DNA of 8,277 bases from Emcibacteraceae bacterium (GTDB lineage Bacteria; Pseudomonadota; Alphaproteobacteria; Sphingomonadales; Emcibacteraceae), in NCBI GenBank assembly GCA_016763335.1, contig JAESUD010000171.1:1-8277 (forward strand), read 5' to 3'. This document shows positions 1 to 5,483 of the stretch, in pieces; position 1 is the first letter of the stretch; each line of letters opens with the position of its first letter. A program made the translations under genes and the position numbers. The notes under the pieces were generated by a model. The model had not been told where the DNA came from and ran no database searches. It saw only the letters and a list, made by a program, of their open reading frames with translations.

Positions 1-584
1 AACCCTGCCCGCTGCATAAGCGCCCCCGCATCGCGGACATCCGTGAATGGTGAAATATGCGGTCTGATGCCACCGAGGTGATCCATTTCAGCTTTAAGCA
101 TGGAACGCCTAAGTTCTGTTAAAGTTTCACCGCCCAGTATGGCACCAAGAAATAAACCGTCGGGTTTTAAGCTCCTTAATATTTGCACCAATGCGCCGGG
201 AAGGTCATTGACCCAATGTAGGTTAAGACAACTTAATATTAGGTCAAGGCTTTGATTTTTAAAGGATAAAAATTCCTCGTCTGCTTGAACAGACGCGGTA
301 AATTTGCTGTGAAGCATGTTAAATGCCAAATCCTGATGAATAATAAAACTTTTCTTGAAATGATCCGTAACATTCTGCTTGCTAGTATTCATGTTGAGGA
401 CAGTGGGAAAGGTTCTTTTGATATCACGCAGATTATCAATAAGGCGATCACTGATTTCCAAATTAAGAAAATCATATTTACCGAAATTCTCAGCAATATG
501 CTCACGGCGTATTTTTAAAAGCGATCTGTTAAAAATATCACTTTCTTTCATTGGGGCTTTAAATTGTGGTTTTTTTCGTGTCAT
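1..584 (-). CDS. SAM-dependent methyltransferase-like protein, BioC/NDUFAF5 type (5' part, cut by window edge)
   Basis: The first 194 codons of a protein read on the minus strand with no stop before the window edge. It opens MTRKKPQFKAPMKES and carries the block DLILSCLNLHWVNDLPGAL (residues 114-132), followed by LKPDGLFLGAILGGETL (139-155) and HLGGIRPHISPF (169-180). These blocks are typical of the NDUFAF5/BioC-like branch of class I methyltransferases, which often lies divergent from comF in alphaproteobacteria. In NDUFAF5 proteins the substrate is an arginine of a complex I subunit; whether that holds here is unknown. The place of the glycine-rich SAM motif reads VLNMNTSKQN (62-71) and has no glycine, so cofactor binding is doubtful. 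Start chosen at 584; Met12 (base 551) is an alternative. Confident of the family, not of activity. Confidence 0.85.
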   Translation of the reverse strand, partial: MTRKKPQFKAPMKESDIFNRSLLKIRREHIAENFGKYDFLNLEISDRLIDNLRDIKRTFPTVLNMNTSKQNVTDHFKKSFIIHQDLAFNMLHSKFTASVQADEEFLSFKNQSLDLILSCLNLHWVNDLPGALVQILRSLKPDGLFLGAILGGETLTELRRSMLKAEMDHLGGIRPHISPFTDVRDAGALMQRAG

Positions 585-601
585 AATGCCTATATGGCAT
601 T
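585..601. repeat. Inverted repeat between divergent methyltransferase and comF
   Basis: AATGCC (585-590) and GGCATT (596-601) are exact reverse complements separated by TATAT. The repeat fills much of the 42-base gap between the two divergent start codons and touches the methyltransferase start. It could be an operator serving both genes, but a 6-base arm pair can arise by chance. Confidence 0.3.
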
Positions 602-626
602 TTTGAGAGCAGACGAAAAGAAACAA

Positions 627-1403
627 ATGATAGAGCGGGGAAATAAAACATTCATTGAGGTTGCAAAGTCGCTAGGCAACATAATTCTGGATATACTTTT
701 GCCGCCCAAATGCTTGAATTGTGCCGTACGGGTTGACCTAGCGCATAATATTTGCCCCGATTGCTGGAAAGTGCTTCATTTCATATCTGATCCGAAATGC
801 AGTTGCTGTGGTTATCCATTTGAATTTGACGTAGGGAAAGATTTTGGCGACAATAAATGCGGGGCATGCCAAAAAGTAACCCGTTCTTTTGATAAGGCGG
901 TATCTGCGCTTCGTTATGATGATGATAGCCGGCAAATGATTATCAGTTTTAAACATCTGGATAAGTTGGAATACACCCGTTATTTTGCTAAACTTTTAAA
1001 GCAGGCAGGGGCAGACCTTTTCGCGGACACAGATATTATCATCCCGGTTCCCTTGCATAAGCGACGCCTGTTTTCACGGCGATATAACCAGTCTGCTTTG
1101 CTTTCACGTGTTTTGGCGAGGGATATATCCATTGAACATCAGCCGGACTTTTTACAAAGAACCAAAAATACACCCCCTCAACAGGGCAGCATCAACAAAC
1201 GATCTAAAAATGTTAAAGGAGCATTTAAAGTTGTTCAAAAATTTAAGAACACTCTCAAGAATAAGAACATATTACTAATTGACGATGTGTATACCACTGG
1301 GTCAACTGCTGAAAATTGCGCCAAGGCCTTGAAAAAGGCGGGTGCCGGAAAAGTTTATATCCTTACTGTATTTCGTGTGATTGCCCCCTTAAACCCAAAA
1401 TAA
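627..1403 (+). CDS. comF: ComF family protein (amidophosphoribosyltransferase-like)
   Basis: A 258-residue ComF-family protein. The N-terminal part holds four Cys pairs suited to zinc binding: C29/C32, C43/C46, C58/C61 and C78/C81. The C-terminal part is a phosphoribosyltransferase fold with RRYNQ (151-155) and the PRPP-binding loop LLIDDVYTTGST (216-227). In naturally competent bacteria ComF helps DNA uptake across the inner membrane; in most alphaproteobacteria its role is unproven. The reading frame is open back to ATGs at 564 and 594, but those have no ribosome site and overlap or crowd the divergent gene. I chose 627 because it is preceded by purine-rich GACGAAAAG (612-620) and gives the usual family N-terminus ending in LLPPKCLNC. 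Length is normal. It heads a same-strand cluster with grxC. Confidence 0.9.
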   Translation: MIERGNKTFIEVAKSLGNIILDILLPPKCLNCAVRVDLAHNICPDCWKVLHFISDPKCSCCGYPFEFDVGKDFGDNKCGACQKVTRSFDKAVSALRYDDDSRQMIISFKHLDKLEYTRYFAKLLKQAGADLFADTDIIIPVPLHKRRLFSRRYNQSALLSRVLARDISIEHQPDFLQRTKNTPPQQGSINKRSKNVKGAFKVVQKFKNTLKNKNILLIDDVYTTGSTAENCAKALKKAGAGKVYILTVFRVIAPLNPK

Positions 1404-1476
1404 AATATTTGATCATTGTAAAGGATCAATCATTTCCTATATATCATTGGATGATAAACTAGAGTGAAAGACGGAT
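1404..1476 (+). promoter_or_regulatory. comF-grxC intergenic region with two small inverted repeats and a weak possible promoter
   Basis: A 73-base AT-rich gap. It holds TTGATC (1409-1414) paired with GATCAA (1424-1429) across 9 bases, and TATCAT (1442-1447) paired with ATGATA (1451-1456) across 3 bases. A weak sigma-70-like pair, TTGTAA (1416-1421) and TATATA (1438-1443), has a 16-base spacer. No T-run follows either repeat, so I do not call a terminator. grxC may have its own promoter here. Confidence 0.25.
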
Positions 1477-1740
1477 ATGGCTGAAGTAGTAATTTATACT
1501 CGACCTGGTTGCGGGTATTGTTCTCTTGCAAAGCAATTACTTGGTAGCAAGGGTAGTGAATTTACTGAATATAACATTTGGTCGAAAGATGAATATCAGG
1601 CGGAAATGAAAAAACGCACTGGTGGCGCAAATACCGTTCCACAGATATTCATAAATGGTGATCATATTGGCGGTAGTGATGATCTTTATGCACTTGACCG
1701 TGCCGGCCATCTTGATGCTTTACTTAGTCAAAATTCCTAA
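1477..1740 (+). CDS. grxC: Glutaredoxin 3 (GrxC-type, dithiol)
   Basis: An 87-residue cytoplasmic glutaredoxin, the normal length for GrxC. It shows the dithiol active site CGYC (C12-C15) after YTRPG, the cis-proline loop TVPQIFI (53-59, Pro55) and the glutathione-binding GGSDDL (65-70). The protein reduces disulfides and glutathionylated thiols using glutathione, and can feed electrons to enzymes such as ribonucleotide reductase. The two-cysteine site and the presence of TVPQIF separate it from monothiol CGFS iron-sulfur glutaredoxins. The ATG at 1477 has only a weak upstream purine run (GAAAGACGG). It lies 73 bases after comF and 37 bases before the amidase gene, an arrangement common in alphaproteobacteria. 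Confidence 0.95.
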   Translation: MAEVVIYTRPGCGYCSLAKQLLGSKGSEFTEYNIWSKDEYQAEMKKRTGGANTVPQIFINGDHIGGSDDLYALDRAGHLDALLSQNS

Positions 1741-1749
1741 TAATGGAAT

Positions 1750-1770
1750 CGTAACATATTATGTGTTACG
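1750..1770. repeat. Near-perfect 21-base palindrome upstream of the amidase gene
   Basis: CGTAACA (1750-1756) and TGTTACG (1764-1770) are exact reverse complements. The central seven bases, TATTATG, continue the symmetry except for one mismatched pair (1757 against 1763). It sits in the 37-base gap between grxC and the amidase start, ending 7 bases before the ATG. No T-run follows, so it is not a normal terminator. It could be a repressor site or an mRNA hairpin near the ribosome site. Confidence 0.6.
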
Positions 1771-1777
1771 CTGAGAA

Positions 1778-2617
1778 ATGACAAAACTATTCCCCAAATT
1801 TAAAGTAGGCCTCGTTCAAATGACATCTAGTGATGTTATTGACGACAATATTCGCGTGGCCGAGGCCTTAATTCGTGAGGCAGCGGAAAACGGTGCGGAA
1901 TTTGTCCTCACGCCGGAAATGACCGTGTTGTTTGATATTAGTGCTAAGCAGACGATGGCAAAGATTTCTACTGAAAAAGAAGATACTTCATGGCGTCATT
2001 TTGCTGCTCTGGCTAAAGAGCTGAATATTTGGCTACTCATCGGTTCAATGGCTATTAAAAGTGGTGAAAAAGCGGCGAATAGAAGCTTTCTATTTTCCCC
2101 TGAAGGTAAAAAAGTTGTCTCCTATGACAAAATTCATATGTTTGATGTCGACCTTCCAGATGAAAAATCTTACAGAGAATCAAATACTTATCAATCAGGC
2201 GACAAAGCAATTATTGCTGATCTACCTTGGGGTAAGGTTGGCTTGTCAATTTGTTATGATCTGCGGTTTGCCTATCTTTACCGCATTATGGCACAGGCGG
2301 GTGCCAAGATTTTGACGGTTCCTGCCGCCTTTACCTATGTTACGGGCAAAGCCCATTGGCATACGCTTCTTAGGGCGCGGGCAATTGAAACTGGTGCTTT
2401 CGTTTTTGCCCCTGCACAGGTCGGCGACCATGCTAACGGGCGTAAAACATATGGCCATTCATTGGTGATTGATCCGTGGGGCAATATATTGGCTGATGGT
2501 GGCGATGATGTCGGCGTTGTTATGGCTGATATTGATATGAGTAGCGTAACGACGGCAAGAAATCGAATTGCGTCTTTGACCCATGACAAAAATATTGCTA
2601 TACAGTCTGTTACTTAA
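1778..2617 (+). CDS. Carbon-nitrogen hydrolase, Nit1-type amidase (likely deaminated glutathione amidase)
   Basis: A 279-residue member of the nitrilase superfamily with the full catalytic triad: Glu47 in LTPEM, Lys118 in YDKIHMFDVDLP, and Cys159 in GLSICYDLRF. Segments HWHTLLRARAIETGAFVFAPAQ (starting at 193) and GHSLVIDPWG (226-235) match the Nit1/YbeM branch, whose enzymes hydrolyse deaminated glutathione, a side product of transaminases. The assignment to that substrate is inference from these conserved blocks; other omega-amidases look similar. Lying just after grxC, it fits a glutathione-related role. The start at 1778 has only a weak GAG (1773-1775) before it and lies close behind the palindrome ending at 1770. 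The length is typical and the C-terminus RIASLTHDKN resembles the family end. Confidence 0.9.
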   Translation: MTKLFPKFKVGLVQMTSSDVIDDNIRVAEALIREAAENGAEFVLTPEMTVLFDISAKQTMAKISTEKEDTSWRHFAALAKELNIWLLIGSMAIKSGEKAANRSFLFSPEGKKVVSYDKIHMFDVDLPDEKSYRESNTYQSGDKAIIADLPWGKVGLSICYDLRFAYLYRIMAQAGAKILTVPAAFTYVTGKAHWHTLLRARAIETGAFVFAPAQVGDHANGRKTYGHSLVIDPWGNILADGGDDVGVVMADIDMSSVTTARNRIASLTHDKNIAIQSVT

Positions 2618-2683
2618 ATAGTTGTCCTGAGGTAAAAAGTTGTCCTTATGGTTAATAAAGTAGCTAAGTAGTTAGAAAATATT
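2618..2683 (+). other. Short intergenic gap with a 9-base direct repeat
   Basis: A 66-base AT-rich gap between the amidase and DUF1178 genes. AGTTGTCCT occurs at 2620-2628 and again at 2638-2646, an 18-base period. I see no clear promoter, terminator or strong ribosome site. Confidence 0.3.
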
Positions 2684-3184
2684 ATGATTTTATTTGATAT
2701 TAAATGTAGTGGCGGTCATATTTTTGAAGCATGGTTTCAAAATAATGAAGCATATGAAAAACAGTCCGCAAACGATCTTGTGGAATGTCCACTATGCGGA
2801 TGTACAAAAATATCAAAATCCTTGATGGCTCCCAACATTTCTTTATCGAGTGAAACTGGCAATTTTACAGCCGAAGAAGGGCATCACGAAGATCATAAAG
2901 TGATCGTTAGCGCTCACGCAAAATCCACTAATGAAATTAGTGCAGATGATGTGAAGCGTGCTCTTGATCATATGCATAATACAATGGCTAAGTTCCGCCG
3001 TCAGGTAGAAAAATCGTGTGAGTATGTTGGCAGTAATTTTGCTGATGAGGCTCGCAAGATCCATTACGGTGAAGGCGAGAAACGCGGTATATACGGCGAG
3101 ACAACTATTCGCGAGACCGAGGAACTTATTGAGGAAGGGATTGAAATTCTTCCTGTTCCGGGATCCGATAAGCTCGACAGCTAA
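2684..3184 (+). CDS. DUF1178 family protein
   Basis: A 166-residue protein of the DUF1178 family, whose function is unknown. The N-terminus is a small zinc-ribbon-like unit: C8 and H12 in KCSGGH, then C35 and C38 in VECPLCG, followed by ISKSLMAPNI. The middle (about 50-85) is polar and probably flexible, with HHEDH at 67-71. The C-terminal half has a helical stretch (88-115) and the family signature ending in FADEARKIHYGEGEKRGIYG, then a glutamate-rich tail with GIEILPVP. The gene follows the Nit-type amidase, a pairing common in alphaproteobacteria, so a shared process is possible but unproven. No strong ribosome site precedes the ATG. mobA starts 6 bases after the stop, which suggests co-translation. 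Confidence 0.9.
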   Translation: MILFDIKCSGGHIFEAWFQNNEAYEKQSANDLVECPLCGCTKISKSLMAPNISLSSETGNFTAEEGHHEDHKVIVSAHAKSTNEISADDVKRALDHMHNTMAKFRRQVEKSCEYVGSNFADEARKIHYGEGEKRGIYGETTIRETEELIEEGIEILPVPGSDKLDS

Positions 3185-3190
3185 TTTTCA

Positions 3191-3796
3191 ATGATAGATG
3201 TAACAAAGAATAGCGCCCGGCTTTTGGGGGTTATTCTGGCTGGTGGCTCTTCGCGCCGGATGGGTGGTCAGGATAAATTTCTTCTTCCGCTCGCTGGAAA
3301 AAGCATTCTTGATCATATTATTGAAAGGCTTCGACCTCAAGTTGATGAGCTGATCCTGAATGCAAATTCGGAACATATTTTAACAAATATAAAAGTCATT
3401 CCAGACTTATATGAACCCGTTGGCCCAATGGCAGGGCTTTATACGGCGTTAAGCTACGCAAAAGATAATGGATTTGAGAAAGTTGTTACGGTTGCTAGTG
3501 ACACGCCGTTTATTCCAGACGACTTTTCAAAAAGGTTGCTTGAAAAAGCACAGAACAAGATTGTTGTTGCCAAATCAAATGACCGTATTCACCCAGTGCT
3601 TGCCCTTTGGGATGTTTCTTTGCTTGGTGAATTGACTGAGGCCTTAAATGACGATCAAAGAAAAATGATGTCTTGGATTTCGAGGTTTGAGGTTGCGGAA
3701 GTTTGCTGGAATAATTCTCCCGATCCGTTTTTTAATATAAATACGGCTGAAGATTTGAAAGAAGCAGAAGACTTATCGGATTATTTCTTTAAATAA
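3191..3796 (+). CDS. mobA: Molybdenum cofactor guanylyltransferase
   Basis: A 201-residue cytoplasmic nucleotidyltransferase that joins GMP from GTP to molybdopterin cofactor, giving the guanine dinucleotide form used by DMSO reductase-family enzymes such as formate dehydrogenase. The GTP-binding signature LAGGSSRRMGGQDK (16-29) is complete; PVGPMAGLYTAL (76-87) and the metal-binding Asp104 in ASDTPF follow, then HPVLALW and the C-terminal NINTAEDL. These separate MobA from other sugar-nucleotide-type transferases. The start is 6 bases after the DUF1178 stop with no clear ribosome site, so translation is probably coupled. The 3' end overlaps the convergent fdhD by 8 bases. fdhD serves the same class of enzymes, which supports the call. 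Its own target enzyme is not in the window. Confidence 0.93.
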   Translation: MIDVTKNSARLLGVILAGGSSRRMGGQDKFLLPLAGKSILDHIIERLRPQVDELILNANSEHILTNIKVIPDLYEPVGPMAGLYTALSYAKDNGFEKVVTVASDTPFIPDDFSKRLLEKAQNKIVVAKSNDRIHPVLALWDVSLLGELTEALNDDQRKMMSWISRFEVAEVCWNNSPDPFFNINTAEDLKEAEDLSDYFFK

Positions 3797-3811
3797 TCCT
3801 GTTTTCAGGAT
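3778..3811. terminator. Overlapping hairpins at the mobA/fdhD convergence, possible bidirectional terminator
   Basis: GGATTATTT (3778-3786) pairs exactly with AAATAATCC (3791-3799) across a CTTT loop. ATCCTG (3796-3801) pairs exactly with CAGGAT (3806-3811) across a TTTT loop. The two stems share 3796-3799, so only one can form at a time. On the plus strand the first stem is followed by TGTTTTC, a poor T-run. Being the only such structure at the convergent ends, it may stop transcription both ways, though it lies within coding sequence. Confidence 0.4.
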
Positions 3812-4586
3812 CAATCACAATATTCATTCCCCCTTTTCTTGCAAAGGCGGTTACTGTGATGCCGGCTTCTTCGGCAAGGTCAATGGCAAGTCCTGTGGTT
3901 GCTGAAACGGCAGCAATGACGGGAATGCCGGCAATGGCGCATTTTTGTACCATTTCAAAACTGCATCGGCTAGTAATGAGCGCACATCCCATTGAAGGAT
4001 CAATTCCTTCACGCATCATGTGTCCGATCAGTTTATCTAACGCATTATGTCGTCCTACATCTTCGCGTGTTGCAATAATTTCTCCCGTTGCGTTAATAAA
4101 TGCGGCGGCGTGTAGGGCACCAGTTTCTTGATTAAGGTGTTGATGATCTTTGACTTTTCCCATTGCAGTATGGATATGATCTGCGGTAATTTTTAAGTCT
4201 GAGACAACTTTTTCAAGTGGTTTAATCGCCTGCTCTAGTTTATCGACACCGCATAGTCCACATCCGGTTCGCCCGATAAGCGTCCGTTTATATTTTTCCA
4301 GATTGTGAAAAGCGTGGGCATTAATTTCTATAGCGGCAACTTTGCCTTTTGGTGCATCTTTGATCTGAGCATATATGACATCATTTTCGTTGTTGATAAT
4401 GCCTTCGGTTAGGCTAAAGCCATATGAAAAATCGACAAGGTTTGTTGGTGATGCCATCATGACGGCAAATGTTACGCAATTATATTCAAGCACCACAGGC
4501 ACTTCATTGGTTAATGGGCGGAGTTCAGTTTTTTCCCCTGACGGGCTCCATATACGCATGGATTTTTGAGAGAGTTGTTTATCCAT
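3789..4586 (-). CDS. fdhD: Formate dehydrogenase accessory sulfurtransferase FdhD
   Basis: A 265-residue FdhD, the normal size. It takes sulfur from a cysteine desulfurase and passes it to the molybdenum bis-guanine dinucleotide cofactor of formate dehydrogenase. Visible signatures are the mobile cysteine loop GRTGCGLCG (105-113; Cys109 and Cys112), ETGALHAAAF (154-163), TREDVGRHNALDKLIG (173-188), TSRCSFEMVQK (205-215), TTGLAIDLA and ARKGGMNI near the end. The start at 4586 lies inside the last codons of ubiG, overlapping by 8 bases, with a GGTGA ribosome site (4596-4600) nine bases upstream, so it is probably translated from the ubiG message. The convergent neighbour mobA makes the cofactor FdhD sulfurates. 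The dehydrogenase itself is not in this window. Confidence 0.95.
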   Translation of the reverse strand: MDKQLSQKSMRIWSPSGEKTELRPLTNEVPVVLEYNCVTFAVMMASPTNLVDFSYGFSLTEGIINNENDVIYAQIKDAPKGKVAAIEINAHAFHNLEKYKRTLIGRTGCGLCGVDKLEQAIKPLEKVVSDLKITADHIHTAMGKVKDHQHLNQETGALHAAAFINATGEIIATREDVGRHNALDKLIGHMMREGIDPSMGCALITSRCSFEMVQKCAIAGIPVIAAVSATTGLAIDLAEEAGITVTAFARKGGMNIVIDPENRII

Positions 4587-5346
4587 TATTTGATTTCACC
4601 GCGAGAGCGAGATAATTAACGGAAAAGTCATGTGGGTCCAGTGACCAAGACGACTTTAAGGGATTAAATACCATGCCGTTAATGGTCGTAACAGTAAAAC
4701 CGCTTTCCAAGGCATGGTTACATAGTTCCGATGGTTTAAGAAATTTGTGCCAGTCATGGGTGCCGACCGGAAGCCAGCGTAGGATATACTCCGCCCCGGC
4801 AATGGCCATAGCCCAGGATTTAAGAGTACGGTTTAAAGTGGATAATGTCATGCAGCCATCATTATTCAATAGCTGATGACAGGCCCCTAGAAAAGAGGGA
4901 ATATCGGCAACATGCTCAATCACTTCCATATTGAGAATGACATCAAATTTTTCGCCTTTCTCGGCTAGTTCCTCGGCTGTAATGTACCGATAATCAATAT
5001 CAAGGCCCATTTGCTCCGCATGAATGCTAGCGGTGCGTATGTTTTTTTCTGCGGCGTCGGCGCCGACCATCGTTGCCCCAAGTCGTGCCATTGGTTCACA
5101 GAGCAGACCGCCACCGCAGCCTATATCCAGTATTCTAAGGCCTTTTAAAGGATTTTCAGATAAAGGATCGCGTTCAAAATGCTGACAAACTTGCTTTAAA
5201 ACAAAATCGATCCGTGTGGGATTAAGTTGATGGAGCGGTTTAAAGGGTCCATTCGGGTCCCACCATGTCTCCGCCATTGATGAAAAATGTGCTATTTCAT
5301 CGGGATTAACAGATTTGGCCTGTGCGGTAGTATTCTCAGCTTCCAT
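4579..5346 (-). CDS. ubiG: Ubiquinone biosynthesis O-methyltransferase
   Basis: A 255-residue SAM-dependent methyltransferase that carries out both O-methylation steps of ubiquinone synthesis, acting at the inner membrane face. The SAM site RILDIGCGGGLLCEPMARLG (71-90) is intact, followed by VGADAAEKNI and NMEVIEHV (139-146). The block STLNRTLKSWAMAIAGAEY (169-187) and RWLPVGTHDWHKFLKPSEL (190-208) are specific to UbiG. The N-terminal HFSSMAETWWDPNGPFKPLH (20-39) is also characteristic. Start at 5346 is supported by AGAGAA (complement of 5351-5356) four bases upstream. It is divergent from lysC across 137 bases, as often seen in alphaproteobacteria, and precedes fdhD with an 8-base overlap, an operon partner with no obvious quinone role except through respiratory formate oxidation. 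Confidence 0.96.
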   Translation of the reverse strand: MEAENTTAQAKSVNPDEIAHFSSMAETWWDPNGPFKPLHQLNPTRIDFVLKQVCQHFERDPLSENPLKGLRILDIGCGGGLLCEPMARLGATMVGADAAEKNIRTASIHAEQMGLDIDYRYITAEELAEKGEKFDVILNMEVIEHVADIPSFLGACHQLLNNDGCMTLSTLNRTLKSWAMAIAGAEYILRWLPVGTHDWHKFLKPSELCNHALESGFTVTTINGMVFNPLKSSWSLDPHDFSVNYLALAVKSNNG

Positions 5347-5382
5347 GATGTTCTCTATTGGTAATATAAATAATTAATACAT

Positions 5383-5410
5383 AATATATACAAGTCGGCC
5401 CTTGCTTCAA
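5383..5410 (-). promoter_or_regulatory. Candidate ubiG-fdhD promoter
   Basis: On the minus strand TTGAAG (complement of 5405-5410) lies 16 bases before TATATT (complement of 5383-5388). They match the sigma-70-like consensus at 4 of 6 and 5 of 6 positions. The -10 box lies about 36 bases before the ubiG start. This is pattern matching in AT-rich sequence, so support is modest. Confidence 0.35.
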
Positions 5411-5429
5411 GCATCTATAAGCTTATATG
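5402..5429 (+). promoter_or_regulatory. Candidate lysC promoter, with 12-base palindrome
   Basis: TTGCTT (5402-5407) and TATATG (5424-5429) are spaced by 16 bases and are weak -35 and -10 candidates for lysC. Its -35 box overlaps the -35 box of the opposing ubiG candidate. The perfect palindrome TATAAGCTTATA (5416-5427) lies between the boxes and into the -10, where a bound regulator would block RNA polymerase. I see no lysine riboswitch or leader peptide in the 54 bases that follow. Confidence 0.28.
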
Positions 5430-5483
5430 TAATGCGCAGCTAAAATTAATGAAGATAACTTTGGAAAAATACGAGAAACTTTT

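Noticed and set aside
285..606. Plus-strand open frames of 77 and 75 codons at the left end
   Set aside because: They lie antisense to the well-supported methyltransferase on the minus strand and have no recognisable content.
564..626. Longer N-terminus for ComF starting at 564 or 594
   Set aside because: Neither ATG has a ribosome site; 564 would overlap the divergent gene, and family members start close to the LLPPKC segment.
1409..1429. Terminator after comF
   Set aside because: The stem has only six pairs with a nine-base loop and no T-run after it.
3856..4131. 91-codon plus-strand frame inside fdhD
   Set aside because: Antisense to conserved FdhD motifs; composition reflects the complement of the real gene.
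5430..5483. Lysine riboswitch or leader peptide before lysC
   Set aside because: The likely leader is far too short for a lysine riboswitch, and I see no small frame rich in lysine or threonine codons.
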